Under the pieces are notes generated by a model. The model was not told where the DNA came from and did not search any database. It saw only the letters and a list, made by a program, of their open reading frames with translations. A stretch of DNA of 37,859 bases from UBA5109 sp038148755. Lineage in GTDB: Bacteria; Pseudomonadota; Gammaproteobacteria; Pseudomonadales; Pseudohongiellaceae. A program made the position numbers and the translations under genes. The DNA is taken from assembly GCA_038148755.1 (NCBI GenBank), contig JAYQWA010000020.1, forward strand, positions 1-37,859. The letters run 5' to 3'. This document shows positions 26,467-33,930 of the stretch, piece by piece (the stretch's first letter is position 1; each line of letters begins with the position of its first letter).

Positions 26467-27399
26467 CTACAACAAAATAACATCTTCTTTAAAGTGCTGT
26501 TTGATCAGTTTCTGAAATGCGCCACCCAGTTCACGATAAAAATTACGTAAAGGTGAAGTATTACGCCAGGCTAGAGCGTGAATTCGGAATGTCGCCTCGT
26601 CTTCCAGATCAAGAATATGCAGGTTATCACGACCTTTAATTTCAGAGCGCAGATAAAGCGCAGGCATAAAAGCGATGCCCATCTCCATATAAACCATTTG
26701 GCGTATGGCATCCAGACTTGTACCTTCGTAATCCCGCAGCAGTTTTGCATGAAAGCGTGAGCAAAGGTCTTCTACCTGTTTATAAAACTGATGATGTTCT
26801 TCAATGGTAAGAATTTCTTCTCCAGACAGATCAAGACCTTTAACTGATTTTTCCTTTGAAAAGCGGTGTGTATTACTGGTCACCAGATAAATGGGTTCCC
26901 TAAACAATGGCATCACTGTAATTGCAGGATCCTCCAGGGGTAAGGTAGTAAATATGAGATCATATTTGCCATCCAGCAGACCATGAGCCAGATCGGTATA
27001 CACTTGTTCTCGCACAAAAAGCTTCATATTTTTATATTGCTTATGGATGGTTGGCAAAATCCAGGGCAAGGCATAGGGTCCTATCGACGGTGTAACACCC
27101 AAGCGAAAAGTTCCTGTAGGACCCTTAGCCGCAAAGTTTGCTGACTCAGCAATCGCATTTACCGCCTGGATGGCTGTGTTAGTTTCCTTTAATAAGTCCC
27201 TACCCAAAGGCGTCAGAAAAATACCGTTACGGTTGCGCTCAAATAACTCAACATCCAGCGCTTCTTCCAACCCACTTAACTGTGCACTGAGCGAAGGCTG
27301 GGAAATTCTAAGCTCACGCGCTGCCTGACGCAGACTGTTATGGCGCGCAGCAACCGAATAATAACGAAGCTGCTTTAAGGAGATTTCTTTGCCCGACAT
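26467..27399 (-). CDS. OxyR-like LysR-family regulator lacking the peroxidatic Cys
   Basis: This 310-residue LysR-type regulator starts at ATG 27399 (MSGKEISLKQLRYY), fixed by GAGGAAG just upstream. The N-terminal winged HTH is at ~8-66 (SLRQAARELRISQPSLSAQLSGLE), the effector domain at ~95-300. The spacing IEEHHQFYKQVEDLC aligns without gaps to the E. coli OxyR segment around Cys199/Cys208. The second Cys is kept (residue 213), but the peroxide-sensing one is Gln (residue 204). It is therefore an OxyR-subfamily protein unlikely to sense peroxide by disulfide formation. It is divergent from carbonic anhydrase and SulP genes, the usual position of a local LysR controller, so bicarbonate or CO2-related control is plausible. 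That role is inference. Confidence 0.85.
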   Translation of the reverse strand: MSGKEISLKQLRYYSVAARHNSLRQAARELRISQPSLSAQLSGLEEALDVELFERNRNGIFLTPLGRDLLKETNTAIQAVNAIAESANFAAKGPTGTFRLGVTPSIGPYALPWILPTIHKQYKNMKLFVREQVYTDLAHGLLDGKYDLIFTTLPLEDPAITVMPLFREPIYLVTSNTHRFSKEKSVKGLDLSGEEILTIEEHHQFYKQVEDLCSRFHAKLLRDYEGTSLDAIRQMVYMEMGIAFMPALYLRSEIKGRDNLHILDLEDEATFRIHALAWRNTSPLRNFYRELGGAFQKLIKQHFKEDVILL

Positions 27400-27424
27400 T
27401 TCACTTCCTCTTTCATATGAAAGG

Positions 27425-27456
27425 TTATTCCTATCACTTATTATATTTATTCCTAT
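27425..27456. promoter_or_regulatory. Direct repeat TTATTCCTAT, 22-bp spacing; likely LysR/OxyR-type operator
   Basis: TTATTCCTAT occurs at 27425-27434 and again at 27447-27456, exactly 22 bases (two helical turns) apart. The two CTAT cores have the same spacing as the CTAT cores of the OxyR tetramer site (ATAG-N7-CTAT-N7-ATAG-N7-CTAT). The ATAG halves are weak: AAAG precedes the first and no match precedes the second. The site lies between the divergent regulator and carbonic anhydrase genes, 26 bases from the regulator's start, as expected for an autoregulated LysR operator. Confidence 0.5.
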
Positions 27457-27520
27457 GTAAATAATCACTATATTTAACCTCAACGACTGTTTACTACACA
27501 ATTATTTAAGGGAGTAATCG

Positions 27521-28177
27521 ATGGAAAAAATTATTTCGGGTTTAAAAGAGTTCAAAAACAAAAGCTATGATCAGCGTAAAGAACTGTTCGAGACCCTGGC
27601 AAACGGGCAGTCTCCTGAAGTGCTTTTGATTACTTGCGCCGATTCACGAATTGATCCTAACCTGATCACACATTCTGAGCCCGGCGACCTTTTTATCTGT
27701 AGAAATGCCGGCAATATTGTTCCGCCTTATGGTGATGTCATCGGCGGTATGACGGCATCTATCGAGTTTGGTGTTGCCGCGCTGGGTATTGAGCACATTA
27801 TTGTTTGTGGTCACACCGATTGCGGTGCCATGAAAGGCGCAATGAAACCTGAATCTCTGGGGGCTCTGCCAAGTGTCGCCAGCTGGCTTTCCTATACCCG
27901 TGCGGCAATTGCTGCAGTTGAGGGTCGTCACGGCGAACTTTGTGAAGACCATCTTCCGGAAGTCACTGAGCAAAATGTGCTACTGCAAATGACTCATTTG
28001 CGAACGCACCCTGCCGTGGCAGCCAAACTGGCCAGTGGTGAGGTGGAAATTCATGGCTGGGTTTATGACATCGCAGCGGGCACAGTACGTGCTTATGATG
28101 AAGAAAAACATAGCTTTGTCCCAGTCGAAGATCGTTATTACGAACTTATCCATGGCAAAAAACAGGCTGTGAACTAA
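27521..28177 (+). CDS. Beta-class carbonic anhydrase
   Basis: This cytoplasmic zinc enzyme interconverts CO2 and bicarbonate. Its 218 residues carry the beta-class zinc site: Cys39 and the Asp41/Arg43 pair in CADSRIDP, then His98 and Cys101 in GHTDCGAM. CRNAGNIVPPYG follows the standard pattern. GGAG six bases before ATG is a strong ribosome binding site. It is followed after 51 bases by a SulP anion transporter on the same strand, probably one operon under the divergent LysR gene. Bicarbonate brought in by SulP could be converted locally for carboxylases or pH control. Confidence 0.96.
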   Translation: MEKIISGLKEFKNKSYDQRKELFETLANGQSPEVLLITCADSRIDPNLITHSEPGDLFICRNAGNIVPPYGDVIGGMTASIEFGVAALGIEHIIVCGHTDCGAMKGAMKPESLGALPSVASWLSYTRAAIAAVEGRHGELCEDHLPEVTEQNVLLQMTHLRTHPAVAAKLASGEVEIHGWVYDIAAGTVRAYDEEKHSFVPVEDRYYELIHGKKQAVN

Positions 28178-28228
28178 TAGTTTTCTTTTGAAACCATCAT
28201 TAACAACATAATTGATTAGGATAAATTT

Positions 28229-29920
28229 ATGTTCAAGTTTGATTTAAGCAATTTAAAAGGTGATATCTATGGCGGCTTGACTGCCGGGGTTGTTGCACTG
28301 CCCCTGGCGCTGGCAATGGGTGTTGCGTCAGGACTAGGACCCATATCAGGCCTCTATGGCGCAATTATTGTTGGCTTTTTTGCTTCTTTCTTTGGCGGCA
28401 CGGGAGCACAGATAACGGGGCCTACTGGTCCTATGACCGTAGTAGTCGCCGGCCTGGTAGCCAGTCTTGCCAGCATTCCTGGCATTCAAGGTGAAGCTGC
28501 ACTGATTTTCACCGCAATTTTCCTTGCCGGGGTAATACAGGTCATCATGGGATTTTTAAGGCTTGGCGAGTTTATTCGCCTGGTTCCATATCCCGTCATC
28601 AGTGGTTTTATGAGCGGTATTGGTGGGATCATTATCATTCTGCAAATTGGTCCCTTACTGGGCCATCCTTCACCAGCAGGTACCGTGGATGCATTACTTA
28701 GTGCACCTGCCGCAATGGCTGCAATCAACCCTATGGCTTTAGTCTTAGGGCTTGTGGCACTGGCGATCGCGTATAAATGGCCCAAGAAACTGGCTGCTTA
28801 TATTCCTGGCCCCCTGGCAGCATTGATTATTGGTACGCTGATTAGTGTGGCAGTTGGTGGTGTGCCTATCTTGGGTGAAGTGCCAAGCGGCTTGCCCGTT
28901 TTTACTCTGCCTATCTTTAACCAGGACGCTATTTTCCTGGTGCTGGAAGCAGCTTTTGTTCTTGCCATATTGGGTGCCATCGATAGCTTATTAACTTCAC
29001 TGGTTGCTGATAACATGACCCGTACCCGTCATGACAGTAACCGTGAACTGATTGGCCAGGGTATCGGTAATGCTGTTGCCGGCCTGTTCGGCGGTACTGC
29101 CAGTGCCGGAGCAACCATGCGTACGGTGGTCAATATCCGTACTGGTGGTAAAACCCGTTTATCAGGCATGATCCACGCGCTGGTATTGCTGGCGATCGTG
29201 CTTGGCCTTAGCCCTCTGGCAGCACAAATACCCAATGCTGTGCTGGGTGGTATTCTGGTAAAAGTTGGCCTGGACATTATTGACTGGAGTTATCTCAAAA
29301 ATGCCCATCGTGGCCCACGCTGGGATTTGGGGCTGATGTTAATGGTATTTGGTATGACCGTCTTCGTTGACTTAATCACCGCAGTTGGAGCGGGCGTTGT
29401 TATGGCTTCCCTGTATTTCGTGCATCAGGTTGCCAAAGAACAGACTGAACGCATCCGTTCTATTCACACCGTCAGGCACAATGCCACTGCGCGTGAACTG
29501 GAACTGCTGGATGAAGCCGGCAATGAATTGATTGTATTTGATTTCAGCGGCCCAATGAGTTTTGGTGCAGCTGCCGACCTGGGACATCACGCGCGATCCA
29601 TTCTTTCCACTGGCGGAGCAAAAGTACTGATTCTGGACTTTGAGCGTGTCACAAAACTGGATGTATCTTCTGCACTGGCAATTGAAACTGTTGCCAGGGA
29701 TGCCGTTGCCAGCGGACGTCTTGTTTATTTATGCGACATGAGCCCGGAAGTGCTTTCTGTGCTGGAAGCACTCGAAGCCGATGAGCATTTACCCCAAAGT
29801 GGGCACTTTGAGACGCTTGAAGATGCCCTGGAAGCAGCACTTCTTGCTATCCGTGAACTTCAAAAAAAAAGTGACGTGAAAGGCACAATCGAAAGCTCAC
29901 AACGACCCGCTATCGCTTAA
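28229..29920 (+). CDS. SulP-family anion (probable bicarbonate) transporter with STAS domain
   Basis: This 563-residue inner-membrane transporter has the SulP N-terminal signature (DIYGGLTAGVVALPLALAMG, GLGPISGLYGAIIVGFF) and GGTGAQITGPTGPMTV in the anion pocket region. About 10-14 helices extend to residue ~400. A cytoplasmic STAS domain is at ~435-540 (VFDFSGPMSFGAAADLG, KVLILDFERVTKLDVSSALAIE). SulP proteins carry sulfate, bicarbonate, chloride or dicarboxylates. The upstream carbonic anhydrase makes bicarbonate the most likely substrate, as in the BicA-type systems. A strong terminator follows at 29943. Confidence 0.93.
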   Translation: MFKFDLSNLKGDIYGGLTAGVVALPLALAMGVASGLGPISGLYGAIIVGFFASFFGGTGAQITGPTGPMTVVVAGLVASLASIPGIQGEAALIFTAIFLAGVIQVIMGFLRLGEFIRLVPYPVISGFMSGIGGIIIILQIGPLLGHPSPAGTVDALLSAPAAMAAINPMALVLGLVALAIAYKWPKKLAAYIPGPLAALIIGTLISVAVGGVPILGEVPSGLPVFTLPIFNQDAIFLVLEAAFVLAILGAIDSLLTSLVADNMTRTRHDSNRELIGQGIGNAVAGLFGGTASAGATMRTVVNIRTGGKTRLSGMIHALVLLAIVLGLSPLAAQIPNAVLGGILVKVGLDIIDWSYLKNAHRGPRWDLGLMLMVFGMTVFVDLITAVGAGVVMASLYFVHQVAKEQTERIRSIHTVRHNATARELELLDEAGNELIVFDFSGPMSFGAAADLGHHARSILSTGGAKVLILDFERVTKLDVSSALAIETVARDAVASGRLVYLCDMSPEVLSVLEALEADEHLPQSGHFETLEDALEAALLAIRELQKKSDVKGTIESSQRPAIA

Positions 29921-29942
29921 TTACGAATACTCCATCCTTCAG

Positions 29943-29968
29943 GCCCGCTCTACAGCGGGCTTTTTTTT
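29943..29968 (+). terminator. Intrinsic terminator after the SulP gene
   Basis: GCCCGCT-ctac-AGCGGGC (29943-29960) followed by eight T. It ends the carbonic anhydrase-SulP operon 22 bases after the stop codon. Confidence 0.93.
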
Positions 29969-30265
29969 GTAAAACTTCTTTTCTGAACTGCCCCAGCTTA
30001 GTGCACGCGCACCAAATTAGTTGAATTTTCCTTTCCATCTACTCTGATATTTTTATTTCTTAACTAAAAATAAAGCCTATCTTATTGATATCTATAAACT
30101 TTATATTTTTGGCACGGGTGTTGCTAAGTATCTGCTTGTGAGTACGTTGCATTCACAGGGATGAGAAAGGGTTTTACTGGACTTTCCATAAGAAACCCAG
30201 GAGTTAAGGAAATTAGTGCTGACAATAATCAGGCTACACAATTAAAACCTTGGAGAAAATGAATT
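29969..30265 (+). other. Long leader and control region of the TorF porin gene
   Basis: No gene is seen in this interval. It contains a sigma-54 promoter at 30110-30126. An imperfect palindrome TAGTGCACGCGCACCA (29999-30014) lies about 100 bases upstream of it, the right distance for an enhancer-binding activator. The predicted transcript would have a leader of roughly 130 bases before ATG 30266. Confidence 0.6.
30110..30126 (+). promoter_or_regulatory. Sigma-54 (RpoN) promoter
   Basis: TGGCACGGGTGTTGCTA matches the RpoN consensus TGGCACG-N4-TTGCW at every defined position. The -24 GG (30111-30112) and -12 GC (30123-30124) have the required 10-base gap. Transcription would start near 30136 and read into the TorF porin gene at 30266. 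Confidence 0.88.
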
Positions 30266-31048
30266 ATGAATAAATCGTTGCTGAAAAAATTTAAAAAGCC
30301 TTTGCTTACTTCAGCTATTTCTGTAGCAGCTCTTGCAGCTTCTATTCCGTCTCAAGCAGAAGTTACCGCTAATGCAGGTATTGCTAATAACTACATCTGG
30401 CGCGGACTGACACAGAGTATTAACGAGGCGGTAGTATCAGGTGGCCTGGATTATGCCCACGAAAGCGGATTCTATGCCGGTACTTGGGCTGCCAACGTAT
30501 CTTATGACTCAGACGATGTTTATTCTTATGAGCATGATATGTATTTCGGCTTTGGTGGTGAAGCAAGCGGCTTTAGCTATGACGTAGGCTATCTGTATTA
30601 CAACTATGATAGCCAGGCCGGTTTCGACTTTGGTGAAGTTTATGGTTCTATCGGTTATGGTAACTTCAGCTTAGGTCTTTCACTGCTGGCTAATGCTGAG
30701 CCTGATGAAGGTTTAAAACCAGATGGAAATATACAGGATTTTGGTTTTGCTGAAGCTTCATACTTGTCTGCCGATTATGTATGGCCACTGGAAAGCGGTA
30801 CTGAGATTGGTTTTCATATTGGTTACCATGAAGGCGACTTCGCAGAAGCCTTTAACGGCACACCTTCAAATGGTTATCTTGATTATAACGTAAGCGTATC
30901 CAAAGACGGCTTCAGCTTCATGGTTACTACCACTGACCTGGAGTTTGATGCTGATGGAGGTGCTGGAGAAGACTACGCTGTGCAGGCTCCACGTGACAAC
31001 GACAATGTGAAGTTTGTAGCTTCTTACTCTATTGATTTCTCATTATAA
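30266..31048 (+). CDS. TorF-family putative outer-membrane porin (Gcw_chp)
   Basis: This 260-residue protein has a long signal peptide (about residues 1-31, ending IPSQA) and then EVTANAGIANNYIWRGLTQS, the hallmark start of the TorF/Gcw_chp family. Alternating aromatic/Gly beta-strand segments follow (GFYAGTWAANVSY, SYDVGYLYYNY), ending in VKFVASYSIDFSL, a proper C-terminal strand for outer-membrane insertion. The substrate is unknown; in several genomes the family neighbours ammonium transport genes. The perfect sigma-54 promoter upstream suggests control by nitrogen or another activator-dependent signal. GGAG lies 10 bases before the ATG. A bidirectional terminator follows. Confidence 0.9.
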   Translation: MNKSLLKKFKKPLLTSAISVAALAASIPSQAEVTANAGIANNYIWRGLTQSINEAVVSGGLDYAHESGFYAGTWAANVSYDSDDVYSYEHDMYFGFGGEASGFSYDVGYLYYNYDSQAGFDFGEVYGSIGYGNFSLGLSLLANAEPDEGLKPDGNIQDFGFAEASYLSADYVWPLESGTEIGFHIGYHEGDFAEAFNGTPSNGYLDYNVSVSKDGFSFMVTTTDLEFDADGGAGEDYAVQAPRDNDNVKFVASYSIDFSL

Positions 31049-31073
31049 GTTTTCTTAGTTAAAACTTAATAAC

Positions 31074-31110
31074 AAAAAGCCGGATACTGTTTGCCAGTAT
31101 CCGGCTTTTT
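31074..31110. terminator. Bidirectional terminator between porin gene and tadA
   Basis: AAAAAGCCGGATACT (31074-31088) pairs perfectly with AGTATCCGGCTTTTT (31096-31110) around a 7-base loop. The A/T ends give a U-tract in both directions, serving both convergent genes. Confidence 0.93.
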
Positions 31111-31584
31111 TTATTTCTGCCGTTTCAATTTAAAAAAATCACTGATTAAGCTGGCACATTCCTGCTCCAGAATACCACTCTCATATGTTGTCTGATGGTT
31201 CAGGTAAGCATTCTCTAGAAAGCATCCCTGGCTCACGATAGCCCCTGCCTTAGGCTCTGGGGTGGCAAACACCAGGTGTTTAACTCTTGTATGTACAATA
31301 GCCCCGGCACACATACTGCAAGGTTCAATAGTCACATAAAGGGTAGTTTGTGGCAGGCGATAGTTCTTTAAAAGTGCAGCAGCATTGCGCAAGGCAAGAA
31401 TTTCAGCATGGGCGCTGGGGTCATTTAAGCTAATGACCTGATTATATCCTTCACCAACAACAACATTGTCTTTGACTAACACGGCACCTACAGGAACCTC
31501 ACCTTTAGCCTCAGCTAATCTGGCTAACTCAAGTGCCCGTTGCATCCAATGTTCAGGCTTATAATTATCATTCGATGTCAGCAC
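31111..31584 (-). CDS. tadA: tRNA-specific adenosine deaminase
   Basis: This enzyme converts A34 to inosine in the tRNA-Arg anticodon (ACG). Its 157 residues carry the cytidine-deaminase-fold zinc site: HAE at residues 59-61 (catalytic Glu61) and PCSMC at 88-92. GEVPVGAVLV is near the N-terminus. Initiation is at GTG 31584; no in-frame ATG is better placed. It starts 11 bases after the stop of madM, so it probably rides on the madLM transcript, or has a promoter within it. That neighbourhood is unusual for an essential tRNA gene. Confidence 0.95.
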   Translation of the reverse strand: MLTSNDNYKPEHWMQRALELARLAEAKGEVPVGAVLVKDNVVVGEGYNQVISLNDPSAHAEILALRNAAALLKNYRLPQTTLYVTIEPCSMCAGAIVHTRVKHLVFATPEPKAGAIVSQGCFLENAYLNHQTTYESGILEQECASLISDFFKLKRQK

Positions 31585-31595
31585 TGTTTAATGTC

Positions 31596-32354
31596 TCAGA
31601 CTACGGCTCTGACGATAAAGAATAAAATTGAAGGCCCCAGCAAACAACCTATCCCCGTGTAAAACGTCGCCGTCATCGCCCCGTAAGGCACCAGCTTAGG
31701 ATCAGTTGCTGCCAGACCAGCAGCTACGCCACTGGTGGTTCCCATCAAGCCGCCAAACACCATGGCTGACTGCGGGTTATTCAAGCCGATGAATCTGGCA
31801 ATCACAGGCGTCAAGATCATTACCAATATGGATTTGACCAGTCCGGCAGCTACACTCAAGGCTATGATTTCCGAACTGGCTCCCAGGGCAGAACCCGTAA
31901 CCGGGCCAACAATATAAGTCACTGCGCCAGCACCAATGGTGGTTATCTCAACCGGATCGGAATAGCCGTATGCCAAGGCAACTAGCGCTCCAACAATGAA
32001 CGATACGATAACACCGGCAAAAATTGATATAACGCCAGCCAGGCCAGCTTTTTTCAATTCACCTATTTTGACGCCGAAAGCCGTGGCAACAATGGCGAAG
32101 TCACGCATCATGCCACCGCCCATCAATCCAACTCCACCAAGATAAGCAAAATCAGCAACGCCATTACTGCCACCGGTATACCTGCCACCGAAATAAGCGG
32201 CAACCAATCCCAGGGTTATTGCAATGGCAGAGCCATGAATACGGCCATGCGTCAGTCTATCGGCGATAAGATAGGAAATCCAAAGTGTTGCACCAACTAC
32301 CGCAAAGGCAACCAGCAGCGAGTTTCGAACGAAAACAGTTTCCAGAATGTCCAT
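31596..32354 (-). CDS. madM: Malonate transporter subunit MadM
   Basis: This 252-residue membrane protein has Gly-rich helices matching MadM: LWISYLIADRLTHGRIHGSA, AYFGGRYTGG, GGVGLMGGGMMRDFAIVATA, GLMGTTSGVAAGLAATDPKLVPYGAM and GIGCLLGP. MadL and MadM together form a sodium-dependent malonate:cation symporter. Its ATG overlaps the stop of madL as TGATG. No malonate decarboxylase (mdc/mad) genes are visible within the window, so either malonate metabolism is encoded elsewhere or the pair transports a related dicarboxylate. Confidence 0.92.
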   Translation of the reverse strand: MDILETVFVRNSLLVAFAVVGATLWISYLIADRLTHGRIHGSAIAITLGLVAAYFGGRYTGGSNGVADFAYLGGVGLMGGGMMRDFAIVATAFGVKIGELKKAGLAGVISIFAGVIVSFIVGALVALAYGYSDPVEITTIGAGAVTYIVGPVTGSALGASSEIIALSVAAGLVKSILVMILTPVIARFIGLNNPQSAMVFGGLMGTTSGVAAGLAATDPKLVPYGAMTATFYTGIGCLLGPSILFFIVRAVV

Positions 32355-32740
32355 CAGGCATCTACTTCGTTATTTTCAGCACTGCTTTTTGTGCCCAGTT
32401 TACTAATCAGAGGAACCAGCGCAAAACTGACGATGACTGCTGCAACACCCGCTACTATCGCCAGTACACCCCCTTCAAAAGCAGCAACAACATTCTGTCT
32501 GGCAGCCATGGCGACAACAATCGGAATATACATGGCACTCCAGAATTCAATACCTCTTCCGGAGGCCCCTTCAACGAGGCTTTTAAATCGTGATGAATTA
32601 CTGGCGATGACAAGAAACAGCATGGCGATGCCAACACCACCAACATTGGCTTCTACATTCAGCAAGACGCCCAGCGCTTCGCCAATCAGCATACCTACAA
32701 TCAAGCAAGCTGATAGTAAAGCAACACCATAAACCACCAT
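32354..32740 (-). CDS. madL: Malonate transporter subunit MadL
   Basis: This 128-residue membrane protein has four helices and the MadL pattern: YGVALLSACLIVGMLIGEALG, NVGGVGIAMLFLVI, KGIEFWSAMYIP-like text (read here as RGIEFWSAMYIPIVVAMAA) and FALVPLISKLG at the end. It is the first gene of the madL-madM pair, overlapping by one base. No ribosome binding site better than AAAGGA (12-13 bases out) is seen. No local regulator is adjacent. Confidence 0.9.
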   Translation of the reverse strand: MVVYGVALLSACLIVGMLIGEALGVLLNVEANVGGVGIAMLFLVIASNSSRFKSLVEGASGRGIEFWSAMYIPIVVAMAARQNVVAAFEGGVLAIVAGVAAVIVSFALVPLISKLGTKSSAENNEVDA

Positions 32741-32818
32741 ACGCTAATCCTTTTTATTATTTTTTCGAGTGCAGCAGTTTTAGTGAAAAACAGTTGCGGT
32801 AAAAATTTAAGTTAAAGT

Positions 32819-33535
32819 CTACAGGGGTGTTCTAAAGTAATAATTGAATGTGTGACCCATTGCCCTGGCATTGGCAAATAAAATCAGCATGCCCTCCAGC
32901 TCATGCGCATAACGCACTGGACCTACATCTGACGTTTCAAATCCTATGCCCTCGGCAAGCTCGGCTACCTTAGCTTTTGCAGCTGTATCATTACCTGCCA
33001 AGGGTATTGTTACCGGTCCACCTGCACTTTGCGGATCCAGCATGGTTCTGTAATTCAGGGTATTAAATGCTTTCACTACGAAAGCCTCAGGAGCCATATT
33101 TTGAATAATCTCCGCATTGGACGTCTCGACTGCGTGAACTCTGAGCCCTCCTTCTACAGTATGAGTGGGATTAGTGACATCCATGATGATTTTTCCTGAT
33201 AAATCCCCGAGGCCTGCTACCACGGATTCCACGACCAGCCCTGGAACAGCAATAACGACAATATCAGCATCAATGACTGATTCAGCAGGCGTAAGTGCTG
33301 ATGCTCCATTGCCCGTTTCTCTGACCAGAGCTAACACATCCTCGCGTTGGGGTTCACGTGAGCCATAAATAATTTCATGCCCTAAATCGGCAAATTTGGG
33401 CCCAAATGTAGAAGCAACATTCCCTGTACCAATAATGGCAATGGTATCAGCACTGGCTTGTGCAAATAAGCCAAATACCATCAATGCAGGCAAGATAGAT
33501 TTAACTAGCAAAGCTTTTAAAAGAGAGATATGCAT
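32819..33535 (-). CDS. Exported NADP-binding protein, F420-dependent NADP reductase-like
   Basis: This 238-residue protein starts at ATG 33535, chosen because AAGGGG lies nine bases upstream. Residues 1-29 form a clear Sec signal peptide (LKALLVKSILPALMVFGLFAQASA). A Rossmann fold follows: IAIIGTGNVA (residues 33-41) and YGSREP, whose Ser-Arg is the NADP-phosphate clamp of the FNO family. DIVVIAVPG, IIMDVTNP and VVKAFNTLNYRTM are further family landmarks. FNO-type proteins (F420H2:NADP oxidoreductase) are normally cytosolic; export of an NADP-binding enzyme is odd because NADP is not expected in the periplasm. It is 78 bases from madL but not overlapping. Confidence 0.82.
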   Translation of the reverse strand: MHISLLKALLVKSILPALMVFGLFAQASADTIAIIGTGNVASTFGPKFADLGHEIIYGSREPQREDVLALVRETGNGASALTPAESVIDADIVVIAVPGLVVESVVAGLGDLSGKIIMDVTNPTHTVEGGLRVHAVETSNAEIIQNMAPEAFVVKAFNTLNYRTMLDPQSAGGPVTIPLAGNDTAAKAKVAELAEGIGFETSDVGPVRYAHELEGMLILFANARAMGHTFNYYFRTPL

Positions 33536-33930
33536 GTATATAAGCCCCTTACAATCTAGCAATAAACTGATGTTCTTGAGTAGCGCATATGAAGACTTCG
33601 TAATAAGTGGTGGCTCAAGAGGTAAAAGCAAATGCCTTCTTCATCCATATTTCATCAATTAATGAAATATATCTTAATGCTATGTACGAAATAGTATTTA
33701 CAAGCCTCTTTTTTGATAAATAAAAATAGCTAATATCGGATGATAAATATTAACAATTGTATTGCAATAATTATGTAATAAATTCTACTCAATCCACCTC
33801 TCCTGAATGATTTTTCTAGCCGAAAAGTTAAATATTTCTATGAAATTTAACTAATATTGGTAATTATTCTTGAACTATGTAACAAGATTGTTTTTATATT
33901 TTCTATTGCTTTAACATATGAGTGTATCTT
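33536..33930. other. AT-rich non-coding interval left of the retinal operon
   Basis: This ~395-base interval is markedly AT-rich and has no convincing gene on either strand. It holds a perfect palindrome at 33647-33670, and it separates the exported NADP-binding gene from the end of the isoprenoid/carotenoid operon. I see no clear intrinsic terminator after the isomerase gene and no insertion-sequence ends. Confidence 0.6.
33647..33670. promoter_or_regulatory. Operator-like palindrome
   Basis: ATATTTCAT (33647-33655) and ATGAAATAT (33662-33670) are perfect complements around the 6-base spacer CAATTA. There is no T-tract. It stands about 110-135 bases upstream of the exported NADP-binding gene, a possible dimeric repressor site. 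No matching regulator gene is adjacent. Confidence 0.4.

Noticed and set aside
28486..29840. Minus-strand open frames inside the SulP transporter gene
   Set aside because: Antisense shadows of a clear SulP frame; no ribosome binding sites or domain patterns.
30001..30012. GTGC-acgc-GCAC as an NtrC site
   Set aside because: The half-site orientation is the reverse of the NtrC consensus (GCAC...GTGC), so it is kept only as a generic enhancer candidate.
32235..32732. 165-codon plus-strand frame across madL/madM
   Set aside because: Antisense to two overlapping conserved genes; composition is Thr/Ser/Pro-rich as expected for a shadow frame.
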